DNA of 64,000 nt from Limonium bicolor (taxonomy: Eukaryota > Streptophyta > Magnoliopsida > Caryophyllales > Plumbaginaceae), in NCBI GenBank assembly GCA_023374045.1, contig CM041778.1, forward strand, positions 404,176,438-404,240,437, in the 5' to 3' direction. Under the pieces are notes generated by a model. It saw only the letters and a list, made by a program, of their open reading frames with translations, had not been told where the DNA came from and searched no databases. Position numbers and translations under genes: made by a program. Below are positions 35,927 through 48,950 of this stretch, piece by piece (within the stretch, counting starts at the first letter, position 1; every line of letters begins with the position of its first letter).

Positions 35927-36566
35927 TGTTACAATAATGATCCATTATTAGTTTCAAGTTTGTTACCTAATTCACTACTTGTAAGTTAATGAATCATAAT
36001 ATCAAAATTAATGAATCAAATCTTCATTTTAGTGTATCATCACAAACATATAAAAATAAAAAAATTTAAACAATAATACAACAAAAACAATATTTGGTAT
36101 GTATAAAAATACATGATTCACTGTAGAAGATTAAAATTGCACCATACAATAATAATAATACACTACAACAATAATAACTTTTTTTATCGATTACGAAGTT
36201 TGTTATCTAACTCACCACTTATTAGTTAATGAATCATGATATTGATTTTAATGAATCATAATATCAAGTTAATGAATCATATAATCATTTTAGTGTATCA
36301 ACGTAAACATATAAAAATATAAAAAAGTTAAACAATAATACAACACAAAACAAATTTGGTATGTACGGAAAATACATGATTCACCATATAAGGTTTAAAA
36401 TACATCATACAATAATAATACATACAAAATAATAATAATTTTTTATCGGTTCCAAAGTGTGTTATTTAATTCACCACTTATTAGTTAGTAAATCATAATA
36501 TCAATTTTAATGAATCATAATATCAAAATTAATGAATCATATTATCATTTTAGTGTATCATGTAAA
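35720..36566. repeat. Three to four tandem units of about 260-290 bp inside the TIR element
   Basis: Each unit starts with a variant of acatgattcac(ca)tataag and runs through a (aat)n tract, caccacttattagttaatgaatca and atcattttagtgtatca. Starts lie near 35825, 36112 and 36373, with a partial copy near 35720. Confidence 0.8.
35885..35925. repeat. (TAA)n microsatellite
   Basis: About 13 uninterrupted TAA units inside the first tandem unit. Confidence 0.95.
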
Positions 36567-36716
36567 AAAAAATTTCAAAATTGTCAAAACATATCCATGA
36601 CTGGTCTTGTTTTGAAGAGCTCGAATTTATGTAAACAATGATATATTTTTTTTTTCATTTTGGACTTATATATTAAAAGTTACAACTAATTAAAGTTAAT
36701 ATAATAAAAAGGTAAT

Positions 36717-36762
36717 CCAGTCAACTGCTGACTGGACTGCCAGTCAACTGCTGACTGGACTG
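36717..36762. repeat. Duplicated 23-bp block in the right TIR
   Basis: Two adjacent identical units, 36717-36739 and 36740-36762, beginning ccagtcaactgctgactgg. The left arm has only one. Confidence 0.95.
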
Positions 36763-36798
36763 CCAAATGAAAGAGGCTGGACAATACTCGGTGCGGAC

Positions 36799-37360
36799 AG
36801 CCCGCAGCCTCTAATTTGCGATAGTATAGATGTATGTAGCTATCATAGCTACATGTGGTTGTAGCCAAGAAATTGAGGTATAAAAATGAACACAAAAAAG
36901 CACATCGCATCACAGCTCATCTCATCTTTAACTAGACCTTATTTATTTTCCATTAACTCCGCCAATGTTTCTAATAATTTTTTTCCTTTGTAAAAGTTAT
37001 TATTATAATGAACCATCCAATGAGTGAATGTAAGACTTTAAGGTTTCCGATTAAGCATTGTCTAAAAAAGACAAAGAGATAGTGTGTGTGTGTGCTAACA
37101 TTAAGTGTGATGCGTCAAGCAAGTTGACAGAAGCAGATGACATTATTGAACGATCAATAGTCTACTGTAATTCAAGAAATTATTATTATCTCTTTCGAAT
37201 ATGATTGGATATGGTATATTTAATTTTATCTTGATAAAAACATGCCATCCCTAATTGGCGTGACAACATATGTCTTCGAAATTCTCTCTTTTTTCTAATT
37301 AACAGCAATTATATCCAATTAGGATGTTTTTGTTCGATATCAAATGGGTCAAAAATATTG
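36799..37360. other. Intergenic spacer
   Basis: No gene. It has a short (gt)n run near 37083 and a tagctatcatagcta-type palindrome near 36837. Confidence 0.5.
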
Positions 37361-38028
37361 AGGGAGTGTTTGTTTTGGGTGGGGGAAACGGAATAGAGTA
37401 AGGAAATTGAATGAAGATGACCGGAAAACATTTTTTTTTAATTTTTTGACTATTTATTTGCATGGGTAAATTAAAATGAATAACCGATCAACAATTGTCG
37501 ATCAATGATCAACGACAGTCGTCAGTTAACGGTCATTAATTGTCTGTCAACATCCACCGGTCACTGGTAAAATATTATTGGTTATGAGTCAATGGTCATA
37601 TGTCACCGGTTAAATTGTAGGGAAAGGGAATCTCATTTTTTAGTAGAGGTGGGAAATCAAATTAGAGGGGTATGAAGTAATCTATTTCCTTTTCCATTTC
37701 TTGAAAACAATCCCTCTTAGCTACAAGTATATGTAGCTATCTTTGACTACATTTGTAGCGGTACAATTTCAATAAAGTAAAATACAAATTTTGTAAGTTT
37801 ATCGTACAGTTTAAGAAATCAGTATGTACATCTAGAACAATTTTAGTAATATCCTAATTCAATGTATACATTTATATATACATCTGTACATTTATATAGT
37901 CATCTATAGCTACATTATGATGTAGTAAAAAAATTACATCGTGGAAATAAGAAAAATTGGCTAAACAATCATTAAAAAACATAATCATTTTGATTCTCTT
38001 TCCTAATTAATCCAAAACAAACATCCCT
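37361..38028. mobile_element. Short TIR element (hAT/Harbinger-like MITE)
   Basis: The left end agggagtgtttgttttggg is mirrored by ccaaaacaaacatccct at the right end. There are 668 bases without coding sequence. The target duplication is unclear, so the superfamily is open. Confidence 0.6.
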
Positions 38029-39675
38029 AAATGACATTATAACTTACCTTCATTTGAATCAAACAATGTATGGATCGATGTCAAATTCAAGAATTGTTGC
38101 AGGGTTTATGCTGATTAAACTGAAGGGGGTTGCAACCGCAAACATTGTAGATTGTCCCCTTGGGGTATTGAGCTTTTTAGCTCTAGACCTGCACACCAGC
38201 ACCTTAATCAATATATCTCTTGTCTGCCCTGTTTTTTCACAACATGAAAAGCTTCCACTATGTCGACAAACATTCGAGTTTAGATAGCATGTGAGTTGTG
38301 ACCCTCTGTATCTCTATTTCTCCCTTTTCTTTATTTCAAAAATTAGCTTTTCAATTTTATGGTTAGGCAGATCGACTTTGTTATTTGGTGTTGAGTGTGG
38401 AGAATTGACATCGTAAATGTAGGTGGGCTGACTCAAAGATTCGCCCGCATGTGTATTTAATCATTTCACCTTGGACATATTCGATGTTTTCCCCTAAACT
38501 TTTACTACTTATAACATTTTATTGTACGTATTTTGTCATTATACCGAGAAAGCTTCATACTTCTTTGTATAATCTGTTAGTTTGTTGCATTATAGATTGG
38601 GTCATACCCTAGGAGAAAACTTGTGAAGCTAGGTTTAGTAATATAGTTGATATTGATAGAAATTTTGTTTATGGCTCATGATTCAAGCGTACATAAGAGA
38701 AAATTATGTCCCCATCCATGAAATCTGGCCTATAATAAAAAAACCTTCCATGTAGTTTACGAAATTAACTTCCTCATCCATCAACATTGCTCCGTTTTAT
38801 GTCCGTACTGTTTCTCTTATTTTCGTTAGTTTATGCCACGTGTCCGTTTTTCACTTGTTCTCCTATATGCTGACATGGTATATGATACCCTAAATCCACA
38901 TAAGCCATCTCACTTGGCTCCCTCCTCCCAATTCTCCTTTCTTGTTCTTTTCCTTCTGCGTTTCTTTGTCAACTTCCTCTGGTTTCCATGTTGACTCTTC
39001 TCATTCTTATTCTTTGACGGCACTCTGATTTGACTTTTGCTCTCCTCTACGTTAGTCGTTGTTCGCTAGCGCTGTGAACCCACCTGGCTTTGATTGTCAA
39101 CGAGGCTCTAGCATGCTATGACCGTTTTTTTAATTTTAGGGTTTGAACCCTTTGCTATGTAGAAATGAATATGCATGATGATTATCAAGAAAACCTTCTT
39201 GTTGGTGTACATTTGAATGATTTGTTCGATTTGGTTATTGTTGGTGTCGAACCCTAGCAACTCGTTGTTGGTTAATCTGGTTGATTGAAAAGTGAATGTC
39301 TGTCGAGTCTCTTTGTTTTGATGGGTATGATCGATTCCAAACCCTAATTACCTGTCGTTAATGGACTTTGTCGATTGCGAACCCTAATTACCAGCTGTTG
39401 GGTCTTGTGGTTGGCTGGTATATTTTACTTCAAACTGATTGTTAAGGTTCTGTTATCGCTACCTATATTAATATGAATGTGCATTATGATGTTCTATTAT
39501 GCCCCTTTTTTTATCTTAGTTACGATCTTTAAGACGAATTTGTGTTGAAGCGGTTCCAGTTTGTGTGTCATTTGGGTTGTTAAAGTGATGTTGGTTGGAT
39601 TTATGTTGCTCCATTCTGGTTGTGAGAAAACTGTAGAGTTTCTCATCTTGGGTTGTAGAAGTGAACTTTCAAACA
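38029..39675. other. Intergenic stretch without a recognisable gene
   Basis: Short frames such as 38054-38287 show no motif. Around 38705-38830 the text (ccatccatgaaatctgg and so on) resembles the repetitive sequence at 27625-27720, suggesting an old dispersed repeat. Confidence 0.45.
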
Positions 39676-41254
39676 TGTAACACCCCAACTCCTAAAACCG
39701 TGATCATCGCATAAACTTCCAAGTATATATATTAACAATGCAGCAGAAATATTCTACAAGTCGATGTTACCGTCGTTAGTCACCCACGTGACTAACTAGG
39801 CATACGAAATCCCCCAGTTTCTAGCTGCGGTCTGATAGACCCGAATATACCGAACATAAGTATTTACAAAGCCTTAACCAAAGTATAACGAGTCTCAAGT
39901 ATCTCATGCTACTTACATAGTTTACTACAATTTTCTGTTATCTACAAACGAGTGTACACGCACATCTCGTATAACAAAAGCAAAACCCCCAAGGTACGTC
40001 TACCCGCTCCTACTCTCAGGATGGGTCATCTTCTGTCGTTTACCTGAAAAATTAATATGGATGCCCCGAGGGGCTCAGCACCTTCGCTGGTATGATTAAC
40101 GTGCAGCCCACAAGCTAACGGGGCTACACACGACTATTTTGTCGTATACATGCAGTTATCATACAAATAATAATAAGAAGTACAATAACACACAACACAA
40201 TCATATGAAATAATCATAGCTCAAACAGATCGAACAACGTAATAGACGTTCATTAGGTAAGTGAGTTAGCTTTTTAACTCCTTAAGTTCGAGAAACATTT
40301 AATTCTCATATTCACCTTATCTTAAATATGTCATTCGTTTTTTAAATAGATACGGTTATACTTAGTTCATTGTTTATTTTGTCGGGTCAAAAGTAACCCT
40401 AGCCAACAGTCGAGAATTGCACTGGTTGAATAAACAATACTTCTTAAATTAATTGGGATATAAGTGATCCCACCGCACCATCTTAATCTGGCCTCCCATC
40501 TCAAACTGTAATTCAAGGTGGTTGAGTTTGTTTGTCGACTCTAGGCGACAAGTCATAGACGAGTCTCAAATGGAAGTCGGACCTGATACAGATACTGACC
40601 TCCTACTTCATACATGCATGACCGGAGTCGGCCCCGGATTCCTCATCCCCCAAGTTCTAGTTAGTTGAAATCTTAAAGATAAAGTTGTTAGTTAAACCTC
40701 TTTCGGGTATTAACCAAACTATATTATGGAGGGTCTCATAATCTCATACAATTGTTTACTAAGTGTTGTTAGTAAGTAAACTCAAGGATAAGTCGTGTTA
40801 GTATAATACGAACACACAACAAATACGGTAAACTAGTTTCATGCTTTATCTTGTTTAGTCTTAACACATAAACACACAACACACAAACCGAAGGACACCT
40901 CGTTAGCAAGCAAGCTACAAGAAAACCATACCGTTCACCGTTGTTTTCGGTTGTCTACTCTCCTCCGGAGTCCACTTATTCAAACCTTTATAACATTCAT
41001 CGAATCGGGTGGTTAATTCACTTTATTTAACCTAGTTCATTTCATTACTAATGGTTCCCGATTAATAACTACTAAGTCATTGTAGTTCAAACTTAATCAC
41101 ATAAGTTATATACTTTTCATTATATCTTATACTTTTTCACACCCCTAATGACCATTACATGTCCCCAAACAAGTCCTAACAATCATCTAATACCCATACC
41201 ATTCAATCCCCCTCATTCCAATTCATTTTACAACTCACGGTTTAATTTTTGTGT

Positions 41255-41511
41255 TGGTCTGGGACATGGTCCGACTCTTAAGTCCCGGACCAACCCATTG
41301 CAGAAATCCTCGGGTGTTTTATTCATGTGGTCCGGGACTACATACAGGGACAAGGTCCCGGACCAATGTAGAAGTTGAGTTTCGGCAAGTTTTAAGTGCT
41401 GGCTCGGGACTTATTACAAGACTTAGGTCCCGAACCAACCTAAACATGGATTTTCGGTAGTTTTTCTTGTGTGGTCCGGGACTTTATCCAAGGACTAAGT
41501 CCCGGACCATA
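41255..41511 (-). repeat. Four hairpins (GGTCCGGGACTT / AAGTCCCGGACC) in arm B
   Basis: Four tandem modules of about 70 bases, each with a near-perfect inverted repeat, separated by related tttcggtagttttt-like spacers. The best module is at 41472-41510. Confidence 0.85.
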
Positions 41512-44500
41512 CATTAACCTGTAACATTTTACAGTTTTAATCTCTCTTCTAAACTTGTTTCTTTGCCCATTTATTTCCTGATCTTTCCACATATATCCTA
41601 ACATGTTCTAACACCATTATAACACTTTAAGCCTTTCTAATTCATTGTCCAACTCCTCGCTTAACCTTTGATCATATTACACAATTTTCACTCTTATTTC
41701 CTAACACTTGCAACCTAGTTTCCTAGGTTTCTAAGATGTAAATTTTGCTCACAACCTTTACTAACCAAATTATTTCAATCACAACAATTTTGAACATACT
41801 AAATCCTTCCTAGACACTTTTATCTCTTTTACTCAATCTACTCATCATTCTCATAGTTATACATTCTAGTTCATACCTAGATCATCTCAAGACATTTTAC
41901 ATCCTTTTCCTACAGATTTTTGCATTCTTCCACACATTCATCATACCATCATTGTGGTGTGTTTAATTTACCCATTTGATTTCTAATTCCTCTTAAACAA
42001 CTCTAGGTCATTCTAATTCATAAGAATACCTTAGTTAACTCATTTATACCCAAATTTCCTTTAATGACTCCTAGTACAACCTAGGTCTTAGTAACTCACA
42101 ACTTCACCTAAAAACACTTGGGTTCTACTCAAAATTTTCCATATCTTCTCCACCATATTGCTATGCCCAAATGCATAGTTTTTCTTCTCTAAACAGATTC
42201 ATTATTTTGTGTGAAGTATACATTTTTTTATTTGTGTCATTTATTTGTAAATCCCTTATTAAGAATTTATCTTAATGTTACACAATGTATCTTATACATT
42301 ATCATGTTCCTTATATCATAAGGTTTCTAACTCTATGTTATACTTTCTAATTTTTTCAACTTAAGCCCTTTCTTTCATGGGATTGTTTATAAGGTATACT
42401 TATACCATATTAATCCCCTTATAACATACTCTCTTATACTTTGATATAATGTCACACTATATCATTTTAAACTTTACAATATAATCGGCCCATGGGTTTA
42501 TTAATTCTAAACCTACCCATAATTCTTTAGGTATTTATAATCTTTTCCCTTTAACCTTTGATTATTTACAAAATCACTCAAACATTATATTTGTTACATT
42601 TCTAACCTTATTTAATTTATAACATAAAGTTTCCAAACATTATAATATACATACATACACATCCGAACAACGCCTCAATTCTTTTCCAGATTTCTTCTAT
42701 TCACCCACAACTTTCTTTTAATTACATATTGTCCCCCTTTATTTCATAAACTTACAATTTAATACTAAAACTTATATTATGCATACTAGCTTACTTAATT
42801 CCAAAAATTACCCAAATATTTTCTTTAAATCTCCGAACAGCTCCTAGGTTGTTCTAATATTGTTTGAAGCCCAAATTTTTGGTTATTTACATATTAGCCC
42901 CATAAGTTTTATAAATGTTACACTTAAATACCTAAACTATATATGATAATCCTTAACTTATTAAATCTCCAAATCTAACCCAAAATTCCTCCAATAATCT
43001 GAATAATCCGAGTAGACCCCTAAGGTCTTCATAATTATTCCAGCACCTAATTTTTCGGAAATTATAACACCCCAAGTGGTTTTGTAAATTTCATTTCTAA
43101 CTTAAAACTTTGTTAAATCACTAAATTAATTATTCCATTTATTTTATTTTAGGTCAAAACCTCAACATTGGTCAAGGTTGACCACTTATCACTCCCTTGA
43201 TCACATTTTCCATAATTTACGAATTTACCCCACTTTATACTATTAATTTACATTTAGGTACTTTAACTTATTAAAACTCATACTTAATATTTCAATTTAC
43301 CAAACAGCCCCCAATTCGGCTTGTATACATGTTTGATACTCCATATTTTATTTAATCACAATTTGACCCAATTAATGAATCTTTTGTTCATTTTAATACT
43401 TATAAGGTTCGTAATTCCTCTAAAATTATAGTTTTAATTTTATAATTTATTAATTAGCACCCATATTTATATTAATGTTCCTAAGTACTTATTTTTATCA
43501 AAATTACAGTTTGCTCCCAAATTTTTATATAATTCATTTTAACACCTCTAAACTTTATATTTTTTCACTTTAATTCCTTAACACTTAAGTAATCATTCCA
43601 AAACTTATAAAATAAGTTTATATACATATTTAGGTCATTAAGGACCCCTAGTTATAGAATATTCATGGTTGTATACTGTTTATACCCCAGATTTTATAAA
43701 AATTAAATTTTAACCACATAACTTAATAAATTTGCTACTTAAATGTTTAAACCTTATTCCAACCCATTCAAAACTTATAATATAATTTTATAAACATATC
43801 TAGGTCATTATAACTCATTTTATACAGAATTTTTTTGGCCATAAGTAATACTAACCCATAGTTCACAAAAATTACATTTTAACACCTTTTTACACATTCC
43901 TTTATACATATTAATCTTCTAACTCATCTTAATGTTATAACTTGGTCTTAAACACAATATTAACTCAAAATAAAACATTATATACAGTAGGCTCTCGGCC
44001 TTAATTTATACAACCCCAATACTTACCACAATGACACTAAATCTTAGTTTAAGGAGTTTTACCTCTTAATATTTTTCCAAGGAGCTTTGTAGCTTCAACT
44101 CCTTGTATTTTTGGCCCTAAATAATCATAAGGGGTTCATTTAATTTTTTTGTACAAATTTAAGGCTTAATAGAGCTTTAACCACAAAACTAGCTTAAGAG
44201 TTTACCTTCTCTAAGATGGATTTTTCTACTTGTTTCCTCCTTTGTTGAGCATGGTTTTGGAAGTCTCAATGGCTCAATATTTCGTCCATGACACTAGGGA
44301 AAAAGTTCCAGGATTAATACTGAAATACCCTTAACTACTAAAACATGATTAAATGATCTAATAATGGTTTAATAAGATTAAAAATTATCTTAGAACCATT
44401 AAGGAACAATCTAAAATTTTATAAGGCAAAAACATGCCATAGAATCACTTAAAGCCAAAAATGTGCTTTAAGCACCTTAAGAGATGGTATGACCTCAACT

Positions 44501-44556
44501 AGGATCCAAAGTGGATTCCTAAACCTTATAATTAGGGTATGAACATAATAAAACCA

Positions 44557-44561
44557 TTACC
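44557..44561. other. Left target site duplication TTACC
   Basis: Matches 61604-61608 exactly and flanks the 17-kb element. Confidence 0.95.
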
Positions 44562-45474
44562 TGTAACACCCCTGAATAAACATCCAGTAGTACAAACAAG
44601 CTCCTAGCCTTAATACAAGACAACTACGCAGCAGATTCTCAACATCATCCGGGTGCTACAGATGCCAACCACCCACGTGGTTGACAGACCACATTACTAA
44701 CACCAAGTTACAGTCTGCATGACTGGAAGCAGCCCTTAACCAAAACTCATATGCAATATAAGATACAATTCCAAATACCAAGTGTCTACAATATAATTAC
44801 TAAATCATAAATCAAAAAGTACAACCCGGGTTTAGTAACAACCCATACACTAACATACTATTCCAAACTCAAAAGTCATGCCCAGATAGACTACCCCCAT
44901 GATAGCCATCCCGCCTACGCTCCGTTGTCATCCAGCTCAATACCTGTAAAAATTGGGTTGTAAAGGACTCAGCAAACTACGCCGAGTATGAACGTGTGTA
45001 GCCCGTATGTTGCCGGGCTACACGACTACTTGATCGAATATTATTAAGTCAATTTACATGCTATAATAAAGCAGTAAAGCAGGCCACAATACATCATGGT
45101 TCCATACACACTCAAAGGTAGCAAGCATTAACAACAAGCAACCAAACATAACATGTTGGCGTCATAGCAACATCAAACACGCAACCAAGCACAACAAGCT
45201 GCTAGTATCGCAACAACAATCATGTACATAATAAAACGTGTGCATAGGTAAGTTATACTCCTGATCCTCACTATGGGATCATTCGAGCATTGTGTGTTTT
45301 AGTTCTTTTCTCTTGTTCCCATAATGTGTATTTTCTTGCTCTTTCCTTGCACCAGGTCTGGGGATATAGTTTAGATCCCGTGACCATATCATGTAGGTGC
45401 CAATCTTTCCTTGTTTCTTTAAAGATTATTTGTGAATTCTTTTATCACCGCACGTTGGAGGACGTCTCCTCCAT

Positions 45475-45645
45475 AGCAAATTCCTCCATTCCCGGCATCA
45501 TCCGTCGAGAAAGCGGAGTGGCCTCTAGACTCTAGGATAAATACTCCACCAAATACCAATCCTCCATTCCCGACGCCAAGGGGTCGAGAAAGCGGAGTCA
45601 CCTCTAGACTCCAGGATGTGCTGAGAAAGCAGGGTCACCCAGGGA
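45475..45645 (-). repeat. Degenerate minisatellite (cctccattcccg ... gagaaagcggagtc)
   Basis: Two units of about 80 bases plus a partial third. Each has tcctccattccc, a cgagaaagcggagt core and cctctagactccagga. The same array occurs at about 56050-56225. Confidence 0.8.
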
Positions 45646-46439
45646 CCCCCCAAAATATGTTCCATCATAGACGGTCAAAGGATCTGATGCAGATACCAAC
45701 TCCCGAGCATCCATACCGTGCGGCCCGAGCTGTTGTCTTCCCGGGTTATTCTCATGTTCCACCAGCTGATGTTTACTTATCATTATCATTAATAACTTGA
45801 CACCATAGTGGGTGTCGTTAGAAGTCCTCTATAGTTAGAGAGGAGTTTTCTCTTTGTAGAGTTCTTTTGTTTTGTTTACGTAGTTCATCATGTTCCATCT
45901 CAAAGTTCCATAAACGAGAAGGGACTAAACTACTGTGTGCGCGCAAATAATATGCAACAAAGATATAGCAGTTATATAAGAAAGATAAGCAACAATCCAA
46001 ATTTCATGCTTTGATCTTATGGTCATTTTCACACAAGGCACACAGCAAACAAGCCGTGTAACACGGCAACATACGAACCACACATGTCCATACCTTATTC
46101 GGAAGGAAGAATTATCTCACACACAGGGTCCCGGTTGGCGTCCGTCACGGCCCTAACGTTAATTAAAACAACTTGTCAGTTTTATGATTTCATGCAACGT
46201 CAGTTGTAACACTTTCCTAGTTTAACTCATTTTATCGGGTGTTGTTCCCTAGGTGAACTTTTGAATGTTCCACTTATATTAGCCCTTAGGAACTTTCTGA
46301 GTATTAACCTTAGGCTTTATAACCCCCCCGGACATTTACATTGTTCATTTATTCGTTAACTAAGTCCTTCCCCTAGCTAACGTTTCAAAGTATCCTAAGC
46401 ACCAATAAGTAACAAGTTTATCTAAGATGGGTTTTGACT

Positions 46440-48950
46440 CGCCTAAGGTGTATTCCCTATTAGCTAGGCCTCTTAATGCAGTTTTACTAGTATAACTAAC
46501 CTACTACAACAAGATACTTACATAGAGTCTCCCAATCAACCCGACAACTCACGATTGGTACCTTGCCTCCCTTCCTTAACTTTCAATGATAGAACTTATT
46601 GTTGATTTCCCCAAAGTGTGTGGCAGTTTAGTGAGGTGTTTTAACAAGATTTTATATTCCTAACCAATCTAATACAACACTGTCAGTCACTTTGACATTC
46701 AGCTAACGGAGAACACTACCGAACTGAAAACACAACCTGCACATAACTTCACTCTACTCCATTGTTTAAGTACCAAAATTGGTTCTTAAATTTCCCCAAG
46801 TGCATTCCCCATTACCCACGTATGTTAGCAAGGTTTTTCACCCTTTACCCAAGCCATAAAACCTTTCAAACACTTCCGGAACTTGCTTATACAGAAGCCC
46901 AACAGTTTCAATTCTGAAACACAACCTTGAATATAACCTTATCCAACCCCATTTTTTTGAAGCATCAAGCTGCCATCAAATGCTCCTAAAATGTTTCCCC
47001 ACCCTAGATTAATGTATTAGCTGTGCTTAAGGTTCATTATTAAACCAACACCACACTTTTAGCAACCCTAGAACCCAATCATACCGAGGCATAAGTTTCC
47101 GAAACTGAACAACAACTCCATGCACACTTTCCTCTAGTTTCCCTCGTTACTGCATTACTTTGTTTCCTAATTTTCCCCAACGTGTCCCCACTCTTAGTTA
47201 GGGTATTAGCAGGGTTCCAAGCTCAATTTCAGACCAAAACAACCCTTTTATCTCCTCTGGAAAACTGGTTAAACAGCACATTAGTTTCAGAAAACTGAAA
47301 CATCATCTGTGTATAACTTCCATTTGATCTGTGTTTTAGTGCATTATATTGTCTTCTGATTTCTTCCTCATTGTCCTCACTCGCAGGTAGATGTAATAGG
47401 AGGGTGTTAAGTCCTTTTCCAGACCGATGCAACATGTTTAATCCCCACTTCAACTCAGTTACACAGTGACAACCGCTATAAAAAATCTGAAACCAAAATC
47501 AGTGAAACCCTCTTCCTTTTCCTCCCCTTGTAGTTCTATTATCAGCTTCTCATCCCACCCCATTTTTTTTAGAGATTCCCTTAAGTGCATTAACTAGGTT
47601 TTGGGTTCTTTAACAACGAATACAACACTCTAACGCCACTAGTAATTCAAATATACAGACACTCCTGTTTTCCGAGAAACTCATGCATTGAATGATCTGA
47701 AACTGGTGTTCTGCCCTTTCTTTCTTTCTTTTTTGTTTGTTCCCCAATCTGGTTTTCAATTTTTCCCTCACATTGCCTAACTACGTAGTTAATAGATGTA
47801 ATACAGTTTCAATCTTCAAAATAGACCCAAGGCACTAGACAAATCTACTGAGATGTCCTAAACTGAATCAAACAGAATCTGAAATCACCAACTGATGTAT
47901 TATCTTACTTTGCTCTCTGTCTGTTTTCTAAACTGGATCACGACTCCTTCCAAACTGTCTTACCCTCTTAGTTAATGGTTTTCCACGACTCTAAATTCCA
48001 GGACAGACTCAGCCATAGTGATTAAAGTTACAGAAGCAACCAAGTATTGAAATCCTGAAAACCAAAATCTGTGTATTACCTCTTCCTTCCATTTTCTATG
48101 TCTGTTAAACTGTCTCCTAACCTCCCCCATGATTATACCAACCTAGATACATGTCTTAGCACTGATTTAGGTGGATTTATTAACCCAACACACCCCCTGT
48201 AACATAGTTAATCAGAGACTTATGGTTTCTGGAAAATTGTAACACTGAAATAACCAAAATCTGATATCCTCTATTCCTTTCCCTGTTTGCTCACGAATTT
48301 GATCTCTAGCCACCCCCAAATTATCTAGCTGCTTACTTAAGTGTCTTATCAGGTTTTTAAACCTCCAACAGATCCAAGAAAACTTTGTTAATGCTACAGA
48401 AAGGCCCTAATACCGAAGCTGGGAAATCTGAACCCAAAACTGAAACATGAACCTAATATTTTCTCTTCTTTTTTTTTGTTCCCGAGTTAGATCTCTAGCT
48501 CCTCCTAATTGTCTAGCTACCGAGTTGAGTATTTCAATATAGTTCTACCCTTAAAACAAACCCACAATAACATTGTGAATCTCTCAGATTCGTTCCCAAA
48601 CTGAAACATGAAACGTTTCAGAGACTGAGACATGCAACTCGCATATCCTCTTCTGCCTTTTCTTTTTGCTCCCTAATCTAGTTTCCAATTTCCCCCACAG
48701 CTTTACACTTAGTTTAGGGTGTTAGGAACTTTTTAAGCCTGTCATCTTGCTGAGAAAACTTTCAGGCTACTTCTGCAATTTCGGTTACCCAAAAGCATAA
48801 GTTATAGGATGTATACTCGTTTCCGCACCAGTTTTTCACTAGTTGTTTTGTACAGAGTTCCTCTGAACCCATTTAGCTAGTTATTTAGTACTGAAGTAAT
48901 AGACACATGGGTTGCTTAATGCATCGGAGTTTGATAGTTATGATCCTAGG
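46440..48950 (-). repeat. Cryptic about 188-bp tandem array, LTR copy 1
   Basis: About 12-13 strongly diverged units. A ctgaaac-containing landmark recurs near 46718, 46905, 47099, 47290, 47480, 47690, 47875, 48055, 48236, 48425 and 48615. A second landmark (ttagctagg / gttaatagatg-like) recurs with the same spacing near 46806, 47009, 47190, 47380, 47575, 47770, 47955, 48130, 48315, 48505 and 48700. Confidence 0.75.

Larger units (their letters stand above)
35458..36798. mobile_element. Long-TIR (foldback/Mutator-like) element, about 1.34 kb
   Basis: Inverted arms of about 230 bases, left 35458-35683 and right 36566-36798. Paired landmarks are gtccgcgcc / ggtgcggac, the ccagtcaac...gttgactgg block, tagttataacttttaa / ttaaaagttacaacta, and acaagaccagatatggatatg / catatccatgactggtcttg. 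No transposase frame. TIR length suggests a Mutator-like or foldback type, but the exact ends and target duplication were not resolved. Confidence 0.8.
39676..44561 (-). mobile_element. LTR-like arm B (gypsy type, minus orientation)
   Basis: It starts TGTAACACCCC on the plus strand. The first 1.3 kb is the reverse-complement relative of 950-2265: gttagtcacccacgtgac near 39775, ctacccgctcctactctca near 40000, and acctcgttagcaagc near 40890. The rest is AT-rich and non-coding. It is interrupted at 44561 by the 17-kb element. Confidence 0.75.

Noticed and set aside
45290..45800. Frames of 60-81 residues repeated at 55852-56368
   Set aside because: LTR sequence; the frames differ between copies and carry no motif.
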